DNA from: JBEVJK01 sp040510195
GTDB taxonomy: Bacteria > Pseudomonadota > Alphaproteobacteria > Rhizobiales > Rhizobiaceae
Direction: 5' to 3'
Length of the DNA: 64,000 nucleotides
Assembly (NCBI GenBank): GCA_040510195.1
Contig: JBEVJK010000123.1
Coordinates: 62,001 to 126,000, forward strand
Shown here piece after piece: positions 28,635-37,426 of this stretch. A program made the translations under genes and the position numbers. The notes under the pieces are model-generated. The model ran no database searches. It was not told the DNA's origin and was given only the letters and a program-made list of their open reading frames with translations. Every line of letters begins with the position of its first letter. Positions within the stretch are counted from its first letter, which is position 1.

Positions 28635-29822
28635 ATGGAACAGTGCTGGCGCTGGTATGGACCGGATGACCCGGTGCCTCTCGATCATGTGAAGCAGGCC
28701 GGTGCGACGGGCATCGTCACCGCGCTCCATCACATCTATGACGGCCGCCCCTGGCCGGGCGAGGAGGTGTTGAAGCGCAAGCGGGAGGTCGAGGAGGCCG
28801 GCCTCGTCTGGTCGGTCGTCGAAAGCATCCCAGTCCACAACTCGATCAAGATCGGCGCCCCGGAGCGGGAGAAATATGCCGGCTGGTACAAGGACACGAT
28901 CCGGACCCTCGCCAAGGCCGGGTTGAAGACGATCTGCTACAACTTCATGCCTGTGGTCGACTGGACCCGCACCGATCTCATGTACCGGCTGCCGACCACC
29001 GGCTATGCGCTGCGCTTCGATGCCATCGACTTCGCCGCCTACGACCTCTTCGTCCTCGAGCGCAGGAATGCGCGGGACGGCTATGACGCCGGCCGCATCG
29101 CCGAAGCCGAGGCGCGGCTGAAGACGCTTACGCCGGAGCGGATCGACAGGATCGAGCGCAACCTGATCGCGGGCCTGCCGGCGACCGAGCGCAGCTACGA
29201 CCGCGCAGGCATGCGAGCGGCGCTGGCGGAGTATGACGGGATCGGGCCTGCGGAGCTGCGCGACCATCTCGCCTGGTTCCTCGGCCAGATCGTCCCGGTG
29301 GCCGAAGAGGTCGGCGCGCGCCTCTGCATCCATCCCGACGACCCGCCCTTCTCGCTTTACGGGCTGCCGCGGGTGGTCTCGACCGCCGACGACGCCCGCT
29401 TCATCCTCGCCGCCGCCGACAGCCCCGCCAACGGGTTGACGCTGTGCACCGGTTCCTACGGAACCCGCGGCGACAACGACCTGCCGGCGATGGCCAAGGA
29501 ATTTGGACCGCGGATTCATTTCGCGCACCTGCGCAACGTCACCCGCGAGGCGGACGGTTCTTTCTACGAGGCCGAGCACCTCGAAGGCTCGACCGACATG
29601 GCGGCAGTGATCCTGGCGCTCATGCAGGAGGAAGCGCGGCGGCGCAAGGAGGGGCGGGACGACTGGCAGATCCCGATGCGCCCCGACCATGGCCACCTCC
29701 TCGCCGACGACATCGGCAAGGAGCGCATCAATCCCGGTTACTCCCTGATCGGCCGGCTGAAGGGCCTGGCGGAGCTGCGCGGCATCATGCGCGCCGTGGA
29801 GCGTTTCTCGCTCGCGGCGTAA
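28635..29822 (+). CDS. uxuA: Mannonate dehydratase
   Basis: UxuA dehydrates D-mannonate to 2-keto-3-deoxy-D-gluconate in hexuronate breakdown. The 395-residue length is that of the family. Motifs: MEQCWRWYGPDDPV at the start (typical UxuA opening), ATGIVTALHHIYDG, SIPVHNSIK, YNFMPVVDWTRTDL, CIHPDDPPFS, LCTGSYGTRGDNDL, FAHLRNV and MRPDHGHLL, with the metal-binding His, Cys and Asp residues all present. It is divergent from the GntR operon and is probably its main target. A second UxuA-like gene is on the other strand at 25865. Confidence 0.94.
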   Translation: MEQCWRWYGPDDPVPLDHVKQAGATGIVTALHHIYDGRPWPGEEVLKRKREVEEAGLVWSVVESIPVHNSIKIGAPEREKYAGWYKDTIRTLAKAGLKTICYNFMPVVDWTRTDLMYRLPTTGYALRFDAIDFAAYDLFVLERRNARDGYDAGRIAEAEARLKTLTPERIDRIERNLIAGLPATERSYDRAGMRAALAEYDGIGPAELRDHLAWFLGQIVPVAEEVGARLCIHPDDPPFSLYGLPRVVSTADDARFILAAADSPANGLTLCTGSYGTRGDNDLPAMAKEFGPRIHFAHLRNVTREADGSFYEAEHLEGSTDMAAVILALMQEEARRRKEGRDDWQIPMRPDHGHLLADDIGKERINPGYSLIGRLKGLAELRGIMRAVERFSLAA

Positions 29823-29845
29823 CCGTTTGTGCTGGTGAAAAGAAC

Positions 29846-29873
29846 TTGCCTGTATGAAAAGGAATGCTAAAGT
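29846..29873 (+). promoter_or_regulatory. Candidate promoter upstream of the binding-protein-like gene
   Basis: TTGCCT (29846-29851) and TAAAGT (29868-29873) are 16 bases apart, 42 bases before the next start. A small hairpin (CGCCCT-N5-AGGGCG, 29881-29897) follows. This could make the 29.9 kb genes independent of uxuA; low certainty. Confidence 0.3.
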
Positions 29874-29915
29874 CTTGCGACGCCCTCACGCAGGGCGGCG
29901 GAGGAGCCATTCGGC

Positions 29916-31073
29916 ATGACCAAGCTCAGGGGCCTGGCATGGGACCATCGGCGGTGCTGGGGGCCGCTGGAGGCGAGCGTGCCCGGCTGGCAGGCCAGCC
30001 ACCCCTCGGTCGAGATTTCCTGGGACCGGCGCAGCCTGCATGCCTTCGGCGAGGCGCCGCTCGAAGCGGTGCTCGGCGCCTACGACCTCGTCGTCTACGA
30101 CCATCCCTTCGTGGGCGAGATCGCCGAAGGCGGCCTGATGGTGCCCTTCGACGAGCATTTGAGCGTCGAAGAGAAGGCCTTCTTCGAACGCGACTCGGTC
30201 GGCAAGTCCTGGCAGTCCTACCAGCGCCAGGGGCGACAATGGGCGCTGCCGATCGACGCCGCCTGCCAGGTCGCGAGCTATCGGCCGGACCTGCTGTCCG
30301 GCCTGGGCGCCATCGTGCCTTCGAGCCATCGGGATGTGCTGGCGCTTGGACGCGCGGCACGCGCAAGGGGCAAGTGGATCGCCCTGCCGCTGGTGCCGAC
30401 CGACGCCATGTGCCTGATCCTGACCTTCACCAACCCGCCGGCCGACGGCGAGGAGTTCGTCGAGCGCGCCGCGGTCGAACGCGCCGTCGGCGAGCTCCGG
30501 GAGCTTGCCGAGCTCGCGCATCCTCTGTCGCCGAGCTGGAACCCGATCCTCTGCTACGACCACATGGTCGAAGAGGACGACGTCGTCTACGTGCCCTTCG
30601 CCTTCGGCTATGTGAACTACGCGGCCCGCACCGACCCGCGGCGCCTCGCCTTCGCCGACGTTCCGCGACCTGGCGCGGCGGGCGCGCTGCTCGGCGGCGC
30701 CGGCATCGGCGTCAGCGCCAGGTCGGCGAACCGCGATGCGGCAATCGCCTATGCGCGCCACCTCGGCTCACCGCAGATCCAGCGGACGAGCTATGTCGGG
30801 GCCGGAGGGCAGCCCGGCTCGCTCCAGGCCTGGCGCGACGGCGAGGTCAACGCGGCGACCGGCAATTTCTTCGCCGACACGCTGAGGACGATCCAGGCCT
30901 CCTATCTGAGGCCCACGCATGCGGGCTTCCTGGCCTTCTTCCGCGACTGCGCACCGCGCGCCGCGGCCGCCATTGCCGGCGAGTTGTCGGCCGACGAGCT
31001 GTGGTCCTACCTCGAGCGTCGCTACCGCGAGTCGCTGGGCAGCGGGCCGGCCGGCCGCCGGAGGCTTGCCTGA
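29916..31073 (+). CDS. Solute-binding-protein-like protein without signal peptide
   Basis: A 385-residue protein that looks like a family 1 extracellular solute-binding protein (ABC sugar-binding type): LRGLAWDHRRCWGPLEAS, YDLVVYDHPFVGEIAEGG, WALPIDAACQVASYRPDLL, VYVPFAFGYVNYA and LLGGAGIGVSARSANRDAAIAYARHL. Unlike true members it starts directly with the first strand and has no signal peptide or lipobox, so it should stay in the cytoplasm. No permeases of its matching (MalFG) type adjoin it. It overlaps the IclR gene (TGATG), which hints at a ligand-sensing or sequestering partner of that regulator; this is speculation. ATG 29916 is used. Confidence 0.75.
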   Translation: MTKLRGLAWDHRRCWGPLEASVPGWQASHPSVEISWDRRSLHAFGEAPLEAVLGAYDLVVYDHPFVGEIAEGGLMVPFDEHLSVEEKAFFERDSVGKSWQSYQRQGRQWALPIDAACQVASYRPDLLSGLGAIVPSSHRDVLALGRAARARGKWIALPLVPTDAMCLILTFTNPPADGEEFVERAAVERAVGELRELAELAHPLSPSWNPILCYDHMVEEDDVVYVPFAFGYVNYAARTDPRRLAFADVPRPGAAGALLGGAGIGVSARSANRDAAIAYARHLGSPQIQRTSYVGAGGQPGSLQAWRDGEVNAATGNFFADTLRTIQASYLRPTHAGFLAFFRDCAPRAAAAIAGELSADELWSYLERRYRESLGSGPAGRRRLA

Positions 31074-31882
31074 TGGCGGCGATCGTCGAACCGCTGGAGA
31101 GCGAGGAGCAGGGGCGCGGCGAGTATCGCGCGCCGGCCGCCGAGAAGGCCCTCGACATCCTCGAGTTCATGGCCGACCAGGCGATCGGGCTGACCCAGAC
31201 CGAGATCTCCGCCGGCCTCGGCCGCTCCATCCACGAGATCTACCGCATCCTGCATCTTCTGGAACGCCGCGGCTATCTGGTGCGCACCAGGGCCGATCGC
31301 TACCGGCTGTCGCTCAAGCTGTTCGAGCTCGCCCACATGCACCCGCCGGTCAACCGGCTGGTCGAGAGCGCGCTCCCGGTGATGCGCCAGCTCGCCGCCG
31401 ACACCGACCAGAGCTGCCACCTCGTCGTGCTCAACGGCCTGCACGTTCTGGTGGTGCTGCAGATCGATTCGCCCTTGCCGATGCGCTATTCCGTGGCGCT
31501 CGGCTCGCAATTCCCCATCCTCGAGACGAGCTCCGGCGCCGTGCTGCTCGCCGCCGCCGAGCCCGCCGACCGCGAACGCATCGTCGGCCAGATCCTGGCT
31601 TCCGGCGAGGCAGGCGACACGCGCCAGGCGATCGAGGCGCGGCTCGACGAGGCGCGGGCTCTCGGCCACGAGGTGCATGCCTCGCTGGCCGTCGCCGGCT
31701 GCACCAACCTGTCGCTGCCGGTGTTCGACCACACGGGAAGGGCGGTGGCCGCGCTCACCGTGCCCTTCCTGCCGCAGAAGGCCGCCCGCTTCGACCAGGA
31801 GACCGTGTTTTCCCGGGCCGAGCGTGCCGCCGAAAGGATTTCCGCCGCGCTCGGCGCCGGCGAGCCAGGCACGTCAGGCTGA
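31073..31882 (+). CDS. IclR-family transcriptional regulator
   Basis: A 269-residue regulator with a winged helix near residues 18-80 (APAAEKALDILEFMADQ, LTQTEISAGLGRSIHEIYRIL, RRGYLVRTRADRYRLS) and an IclR effector domain (SCHLVVLNGLHVLVVLQID, LGSQFPILETSSGAVLLA, GCTNLSLPVFDHTGRAVAALTVPF). Such regulators respond to organic acids or sugar derivatives. Its ATG overlaps the stop of the binding-protein-like gene as TGATG. It is followed 67 bases on by the ABC transporter operon, its likely target. Confidence 0.9.
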   Translation: MAAIVEPLESEEQGRGEYRAPAAEKALDILEFMADQAIGLTQTEISAGLGRSIHEIYRILHLLERRGYLVRTRADRYRLSLKLFELAHMHPPVNRLVESALPVMRQLAADTDQSCHLVVLNGLHVLVVLQIDSPLPMRYSVALGSQFPILETSSGAVLLAAAEPADRERIVGQILASGEAGDTRQAIEARLDEARALGHEVHASLAVAGCTNLSLPVFDHTGRAVAALTVPFLPQKAARFDQETVFSRAERAAERISAALGAGEPGTSG

Positions 31883-31949
31883 TCGTGACGACCCGGGACG
31901 GCGGGACGAACCGTCCGGAACTGAACCCTAAGGTCATTGGGAGGTATGC

Positions 31950-32978
31950 ATGACCGTTTACAGGAAATTCCTTTTCGCCACCGCCGCCATGGCGATGGCC
32001 GCTGCGCCGGCGATGGCGCAGAACACGCCGAAGAAGATCGGCTACGTCGTCAACTACGCGACGCACGAATGGTACCAGAACGTCATCAAGGGCATGAAGG
32101 ACCACGCCGCCGAGCTCGGCATCGAGGTTGAGGTGCAGGACGCCAATCTGGACGTCGCCAAGCAGATCGCCGCCGCCGAGGACTTCATCGCCAAGGGCGT
32201 CGACGTGCTGATCATCACCCCGGTCAACGAGGAGGGCGTGGTGCCGCTGCTGCGCCAGGCCAAGGCGGCGAACATCCCGGTGGTGCTGGAAGGCAACCCG
32301 GTCAAGGGCATGACCACCATGGTGGCCATCTGCGACTACGACACCGGCTACCATGCCGGCGTCGAGGCCGGCAAATACGCCAAGGAGAAGCTCGGCGGAA
32401 AGGCACGGGTGATGAATGTCGGCCTGCCGCTTCTTTCGGCCACGGTGCTGCGCAGCCAGGGCTTCATGGACGGCCTGAAGACCGAGATCCCCGATGCCGA
32501 GATGGTTCACGACCTCGACGGCGGCGGCAACCCCGACCGCGCGCTCGAGGTCTCGTCCGCGGCACTGGCCAAGAATGCCGACATCGACATCATCTACGGC
32601 ATCAACGATTCCTCCTCGCTGGGCGGCCTGCAGGCCTGGAAAGCGGCCGGCAAGCCGCAGGACAACTTGCTCGTGGTCGGCACAGGCGGCGAGGGGCTGG
32701 CCTTCATCAACGCCATCGAGAAGGAGCCTTCCTATCGCATCGAGGCTGCCATGTTCCCGGAGAAGAACGGCTATACGACCATCGACGCGGCGATGAAGCT
32801 GTTCAACGGCGAGGCGGTGCCGGAGCACATCGTCAGCCCGACGGCGCCGATGATCGGCGAGGACTGGAAGAAGTTCTACGACTATGACGGCAAGACGCGC
32901 AGCATCAAATGGGACGCGGTCAACGCACTGAAGGCACCCGACAAGTGCATGAAGACGGCGGCCGACCTCAAGAAGTAG
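31950..32978 (+). CDS. Ribose-type sugar ABC transporter, periplasmic binding protein
   Basis: A 342-residue binding protein with a Sec signal peptide (residues 1-23, FATAAMAMAAAPAMAQ) and a type I periplasmic-binding fold: KKIGYVVNYATHEWYQNVIKG, DVLIITPVNEEGVVPLLRQA, IPVVLEGNP, VMNVGLPLLSATVLRSQGF, DIIYGINDSSSLGGLQA. This is the group of ribose, xylose and inositol binding proteins. The ligand cannot be read; the neighbours suggest a sugar or sugar derivative that ends in CoA-ester chemistry. ATG 31950 has GGGAGGT upstream. It is the first gene of a nine-gene rightward run. Confidence 0.92.
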   Translation: MTVYRKFLFATAAMAMAAAPAMAQNTPKKIGYVVNYATHEWYQNVIKGMKDHAAELGIEVEVQDANLDVAKQIAAAEDFIAKGVDVLIITPVNEEGVVPLLRQAKAANIPVVLEGNPVKGMTTMVAICDYDTGYHAGVEAGKYAKEKLGGKARVMNVGLPLLSATVLRSQGFMDGLKTEIPDAEMVHDLDGGGNPDRALEVSSAALAKNADIDIIYGINDSSSLGGLQAWKAAGKPQDNLLVVGTGGEGLAFINAIEKEPSYRIEAAMFPEKNGYTTIDAAMKLFNGEAVPEHIVSPTAPMIGEDWKKFYDYDGKTRSIKWDAVNALKAPDKCMKTAADLKK

Positions 32979-32999
32979 GATTGCTGCCGAATTTTCGCT

Positions 33000-33021
33000 C
33001 CTCCCCGCGGCCGCGGGGAGG
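33000..33021 (+). promoter_or_regulatory. Stem-loop between binding-protein and permease genes
   Basis: A perfect 22-bp palindrome (arms CCTCCCCGCGG and CCGCGGGGAGG) 22 bases after the binding-protein stop, flanked by partly complementary GGATTGC and GCAATCC. No T-tract follows. Such hairpins after ABC binding-protein genes usually protect the upstream mRNA so that the binding protein is made in excess. Confidence 0.6.
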
Positions 33022-33057
33022 GCAAGCGGCAATCCGGACCGCCAGAGCGAGACGACC

Positions 33058-34041
33058 ATGAGCGAGTTGACGCACGCCCCGGCGCCCCGGCGCTTCGCCA
33101 TCGGCCAGCTGGCCGATGGCGGCCAGCTGGTGCTCGGGCTGATCCTGGTGGCGCTTTGCGTCGGCATCTCCATCGGCGCCCCGCAATTCTATTCCGAGGC
33201 CAACATCATCGCCATCCTGCGCCAGTGCGCGCTGGTGCTGATCGTCGCCTCCGGCATGACCATGCTGATCATCACGGCCGAGGTCGACCTGTCCGTCGGC
33301 GCCTCGCTCGCCTTCGTCGGCTGCATCGGCATGGCCGTCATCAACGCCACCCACAGCCTGACGCTCGGCATGCTTGCCGCGCTCGCCTTCTCGGGCGCGG
33401 TCGGCCTGTTCAACGGCCTTGTGGTGACCAAGCTCAAGGTCAATTCGCTGATCGCCACGATCGGCACCATGATGATGCTGCAGGGCGGCGTTTACCTGTT
33501 CACCCGCGAGGCGGTGCAGAACCACCACCAGATGGCCGGTTTCACGGATCTCGGCGCCGGCTATGTCGGGCCGATCCCCATCCCCGTCATCCTGGCGGCC
33601 CTCGTCTTCGCCGTCGCCTATGTCGTGCTGCGCTTCACCACGCTCGGCCGCTATCTCTACGCCGTGGGCGCCAACGAGAAGGCGGTGCGCCTGTCGGGTC
33701 TGAGGTCCGAGCGGCTGAAGCTCTTCGCCTTCGTGGTGACCGGGCTCACCGTCGGCCTCGCCGGTCTGGTCCTCGCCTCGCTGATGAATGCCGGCCAGCC
33801 GACCGCCGGCCGCGGCTTCGAGCTGACGGTGATCGCCGCCGTCATCCTGGGCGGCACCAGCCTCGCCGGCGGCCGCGGCTCGCTGTTCGGGACGCTGCTC
33901 GGCGTCCTCGTCCTCAAGGTGATCGACAACGGCATCATCATCCTCGGCTGGAACCAGGACCTCCAGATGGTGGTCCCCGGCGTCGTCATCATCCTGGCCA
34001 CCTATCTCGACCTCGTCAGGAGCAAGGCTCATGGCCGCTGA
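33058..34041 (+). CDS. Ribose-type ABC transporter permease (first)
   Basis: A 327-residue membrane protein of the RbsC/XylH family with about 8-10 hydrophobic segments. Marks: ALVLIVASGMTMLIITAEVDLSVGASLAFVG near the third segment (given for the family TxGxDLSxG pattern, here TAEVDLSVG), NGLVVTKLKVNSLIATIGTMMML, YAVGANEKAVRLSG and AVILGGTSLAGGRGSLFGTLLG. ATG 33058 follows the stem-loop. Works with the second permease at 35596 as a likely heterodimer and with the double ATPase that overlaps it by 11 bases. Confidence 0.92.
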   Translation: MSELTHAPAPRRFAIGQLADGGQLVLGLILVALCVGISIGAPQFYSEANIIAILRQCALVLIVASGMTMLIITAEVDLSVGASLAFVGCIGMAVINATHSLTLGMLAALAFSGAVGLFNGLVVTKLKVNSLIATIGTMMMLQGGVYLFTREAVQNHHQMAGFTDLGAGYVGPIPIPVILAALVFAVAYVVLRFTTLGRYLYAVGANEKAVRLSGLRSERLKLFAFVVTGLTVGLAGLVLASLMNAGQPTAGRGFELTVIAAVILGGTSLAGGRGSLFGTLLGVLVLKVIDNGIIILGWNQDLQMVVPGVVIILATYLDLVRSKAHGR

Positions 34042-35599
34042 CATCATGCATGCCGAGGACGTCGACCGCGCCGCGCTCGAAATCGGCGGCCCGGCGCTGG
34101 AGATGACGGGCATCGGCAAGCGCTTTCCGGGCGTGCTGGCGCTGGAGAACGTCGACCTGACGCTAGAACCCGGCAAGGTGCATGCGCTGATGGGCGAGAA
34201 CGGCGCCGGCAAGTCGACGCTGATCAAGATCATGGCCGGCGTCTACCAGCGCGATGCCGGGACGATCCGCGTGCGGGGCCGCGAGGTCGAGCTCCGCTCG
34301 CCGCGCGATAGCCTCAAGGAAGGCATCAAGGTCGTCTTCCAGGAGATTGCGCTGATTTCCGAATTCACGGTCGCCGAGAACATCTTCCTGGAAGGCCACC
34401 CGACCGGCCGCGGCGGCTCCATCGACTGGCGGAAGATCCGCGCCGACTCTGCCGCGCTGTTCCAGCGCATCGGCTTCGACGTCGATCCCGATGCCCGCAC
34501 CGGCTCGCTGCCGGTCAGCCAGCAGCAGATGGTCGAGATCGCGCGGGCGTTGGCGCACGAGGCGCGGGTGGTGGTCATGGACGAGCCGACCTCCTCGCTC
34601 ACGCCCAAGGAGGTGGCGCTGCTGTTCGACGTCATCCGCCGCCTGACCTCGCTCGGCATCGCCGTCCTCTATGTCAGCCACAAGCTCGACGAGGTGCTCG
34701 AGATCGCCGACACCGTCACCGTGCTGCGCGACGGCCGCCACATCTCGACCCGGCCGATCTCGGCTCACACCCACGACACGCTGATCCAGGACATGATCGG
34801 CCGCCGCATCGAGACCCTGTTCCCCCGCCAGCGCGGCGCCCCCGGCGAGCGGCTGGCGCTCGCCGTCGACGGCCTGTCGACAGTCGACAAGCTGCGGGAC
34901 GTCAGCTTCCAGGCACGCGCCGGCGAGGTGCTGGGCTTCTTCGGCCTGATGGGCGCCGGCCGCACCGAGCTCGCCAAGGCGATCGTCGGCTACGATCCGA
35001 TCAGCGCCGGCACCATTTCCGTCGACGGGCGGCCGCTTTCGCCGCACGACACCACGACGGGCGTCAGGCTGGGCATCGGGCTCCTGTCGGAGGACCGCAA
35101 GGACGAGGGCCTGATGGCCGAGCTGCCGGTCTACCAGAATGCCAGCCTGGCCTCGCTCGGCGCCTTCGCACGCGCCGGCTTCGTCGACAAGGCCAAGGAG
35201 AAGCGGGCCGTCCAGGGCTTCGTCGATCGCTTCCGCATCAAGACGCCCAGCCTCAACCAGCCGGTCAAGTTTCTGTCCGGCGGCAACCAGCAGAAGGTGC
35301 TGATCTCGCGCTGGCTGATGCGCGGCCTGAAGGTGATCGTCGTCGACGAGCCGACGCGCGGCATCGACGTCGGCGCCAAGTCTGAGATCTTCGCGCTCAT
35401 CGACCGGCTGGCCGGCGAGGGGCTCGCGGTCGTCATGATGACCTCCGAGATGCCGGAGCTGCTGGGGCTCGCCGACCGCATCGCCGTGATGGCCGAGGGC
35501 CGCATCACGGCCGTGATGACGCGCGAGGAGGCGACCCAGGAGAGCATCCTCAACGCCGCCATCGGCAAGGCCAAGGGCAGGGAGGCGACATCCGCATGA
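34031..35599 (+). CDS. Ribose-type ABC transporter ATPase, two nucleotide-binding domains
   Basis: A 522-residue RbsA-like ATPase. First domain: Walker A GENGAGKSTLIK, Q-loop VFQEIALI, signature LPVSQQQMVEIARAL and Walker B VVMDEPTSSLT. Second domain: a degenerate Walker A (GLMGAGRTELAKAI, with Arg for Lys), signature LSGGNQQKVLISRWL and Walker B VIVVDEPTRGID. The degenerate second site is normal for this family. ATG 34031 overlaps the end of the permease, and its stop overlaps the next permease (ATGA). Confidence 0.93.
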   Translation: MAADIMHAEDVDRAALEIGGPALEMTGIGKRFPGVLALENVDLTLEPGKVHALMGENGAGKSTLIKIMAGVYQRDAGTIRVRGREVELRSPRDSLKEGIKVVFQEIALISEFTVAENIFLEGHPTGRGGSIDWRKIRADSAALFQRIGFDVDPDARTGSLPVSQQQMVEIARALAHEARVVVMDEPTSSLTPKEVALLFDVIRRLTSLGIAVLYVSHKLDEVLEIADTVTVLRDGRHISTRPISAHTHDTLIQDMIGRRIETLFPRQRGAPGERLALAVDGLSTVDKLRDVSFQARAGEVLGFFGLMGAGRTELAKAIVGYDPISAGTISVDGRPLSPHDTTTGVRLGIGLLSEDRKDEGLMAELPVYQNASLASLGAFARAGFVDKAKEKRAVQGFVDRFRIKTPSLNQPVKFLSGGNQQKVLISRWLMRGLKVIVVDEPTRGIDVGAKSEIFALIDRLAGEGLAVVMMTSEMPELLGLADRIAVMAEGRITAVMTREEATQESILNAAIGKAKGREATSA

Positions 35600-36600
35600 G
35601 CCAGGCCACCGCCTTTCCCGGCGCGAGAGGTCGCCCGCGTTCGCTGCTGTCGCGCATCTTCGCCCATCAGGAGCTGGCGCTGCTGATCTGCCTTCTCCTG
35701 GTCATCGCCTTCTTCTCGGTCACCGCGGAGAACTTCTTCTCGCTGCGCAACATGACCAACGTGCTCGGCCAGGCCTCGCTGGCGCTGATCGCCGGCATCG
35801 GCTGCGCCATCGTCTTCATCTCGGGCGAGGTCGACATCTCGATCGGCTCGCTGCTCGCCACCATCGCCATCCCGCTCATCGTCGTCATGAACGACACCGG
35901 CTCGCTGGCGCTCGGCGTCTCCTCGGCGCTCGCCTTCGGGCTGCTCGTCGGCATCGTCAACGGCACGCTGGTCGCCTATGGCGGCATCAATTCGCTGATC
36001 GTCACCCTCGGCACCATGTTCATCATGCGCGGCGGCGTCTATCTCTACACCGGCCAGCGCGCCATTCCCGACGACGCGATGCTCGACGGCTTCATCCTCC
36101 TCTCCGACGGACGGCTGTTCGGCGTCGTTCCCTACCCGGCGGTGATCGCCATCGTGCTGCTGGCGCTTTTCGCCTACGTCATGCGGCACCGACCCTTCGG
36201 CCGCCACGTCTATGCGGTGGGCGGCAATCCCGAGGTTGCGCGGCTCGCCGGCTACGACGTCAAGCGGGTCAAGTTCGTCTGCTTCCTGATCAGCGCCCTG
36301 TTGGCGACGGTCGCCGGCATCATCCTGGCCGCCCGCGTCGGCTCGGCCCAGCACACCGCGGGCCTCAACTTCGAGTTCCAGGTGGTTGCCGCCACCGTGC
36401 TCGGCGGCGTCAGCCTGGCCGGCGGGATCGGCAGCCTCACCGGCATGGCGCTCGGCGTGCTCATCCTGCAGTTCCTGTCCAACGGCCTGCGCGGGCTCGG
36501 CCTGCCTACCGAGTGGCAGCTGGTCATCACCGGCATGATCATCATCGCCGCCGTCGCCTTCGACGAGGCGAAGCGCCGCCGCATGCGAGGAGGAAGCTGA
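35596..36600 (+). CDS. Ribose-type ABC transporter permease (second)
   Basis: A 334-residue RbsC-like membrane protein: about 10 hydrophobic segments, GCAIVFISGEVDISIGSLLAT, NGTLVAYGGINSLIVTLGTMFIMRGG, YAVGGNPEVARLAGYDVKRVK and AATVLGGVSLAGGIGSLTGMALG are visible. It differs from the first permease, so the channel is probably a heterodimer. It starts in the ATGA overlap with the ATPase gene and ends two bases before the SDR start. Confidence 0.92.
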   Translation: MSQATAFPGARGRPRSLLSRIFAHQELALLICLLLVIAFFSVTAENFFSLRNMTNVLGQASLALIAGIGCAIVFISGEVDISIGSLLATIAIPLIVVMNDTGSLALGVSSALAFGLLVGIVNGTLVAYGGINSLIVTLGTMFIMRGGVYLYTGQRAIPDDAMLDGFILLSDGRLFGVVPYPAVIAIVLLALFAYVMRHRPFGRHVYAVGGNPEVARLAGYDVKRVKFVCFLISALLATVAGIILAARVGSAQHTAGLNFEFQVVAATVLGGVSLAGGIGSLTGMALGVLILQFLSNGLRGLGLPTEWQLVITGMIIIAAVAFDEAKRRRMRGGS

Positions 36601-36602
36601 CG

Positions 36603-37388
36603 ATGAAGCGTCTCGAGGGCAAGGTCGCCGCCATCACCGGGGCCGCCGACGGCATCGGCCACGCCATCGCCGAGCGCATGGCGGAGGAGGGCGCGCATGT
36701 CTTCGTCTCCGACATCGCCGACGCGCGCGGCGAGGCCTTCGTCGAGGCGCTCCGCAAGGCCGGCCTTGAGGCCGACTATGTGCATTGCGACGTCGCCGAG
36801 GATGCCGACATCTCCGGGCTGATCGCCGCCGCGGTGGAGCGCGGTGGCCGGCTCGACATCCTGGTCAACAATGCGGCGATCGCCATCGGCGGCATGCCGG
36901 TCACCGAGATGACCGACGACCAATGGAACCGGCTGATCGCCGTCAATCTGACCAGCGTCTTCCGCGGCTGCAAGCATGCCCTGCCGCACATGATCCGCCA
37001 GCAGGCCGGGTCGATCATCAACATGGCCTCGGCCCAGGGCCATATCGGGCTCGACGGCTGGACCGCCTATGCCGGCGCCAAGGGCGCGGTGATGGCCATG
37101 ACGCGGCAGATGGCGGTGGAGTTCGGACCGCACAACGTCCGCGTCAACTCGATCTCGCCCGGCACCATCAACACGCCGATGAACGACCAGCTGGTGCGCG
37201 AGCTCGGCGGCAATTTGATGAAGGCCTGGGTCACCATGCATCCGCTGGGACGCATCGGCGAGCCCGCCGAGGTGGCGGAGGCTGCGGTCTACCTCGCCTC
37301 CGACGCGGCAGGCTTCACCACCGGCATCGACCTCAGGGTCGATGGCGGGCTTACTGCGGCACCCCGCTACGTGCCCCATCTCCTGTAG
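36603..37388 (+). CDS. SDR-family oxidoreductase
   Basis: A 261-residue short-chain dehydrogenase with the complete cofactor motif ITGAADGIGHAIAERM, DVAEDADI, LVNNAAIAIGG, catalytic Ser in INMASAQGHIG, YAGAKGAVMAMTRQ (YxxxK) and the C-terminal VDGGLTAAPRYVPHLL. Asp in VSDIADARG after the second strand points to NAD+ rather than NADP+. Substrate unknown; from the operon it should oxidise the imported sugar or a derived alcohol. It starts two bases after the permease stop with GGAGG just ahead. Confidence 0.9.
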   Translation: MKRLEGKVAAITGAADGIGHAIAERMAEEGAHVFVSDIADARGEAFVEALRKAGLEADYVHCDVAEDADISGLIAAAVERGGRLDILVNNAAIAIGGMPVTEMTDDQWNRLIAVNLTSVFRGCKHALPHMIRQQAGSIINMASAQGHIGLDGWTAYAGAKGAVMAMTRQMAVEFGPHNVRVNSISPGTINTPMNDQLVRELGGNLMKAWVTMHPLGRIGEPAEVAEAAVYLASDAAGFTTGIDLRVDGGLTAAPRYVPHLL

Positions 37389-37426
37389 CGTTTGCAAACT
37401 GTTAGACTGCGAAGCGGAACTCTTCC

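Noticed and set aside
29864..31072. 5' extension of the IclR frame through the binding-protein-like gene
   Set aside because: The IclR family starts at ATG 31073; the extension is a shadow of the gene in the other frame.
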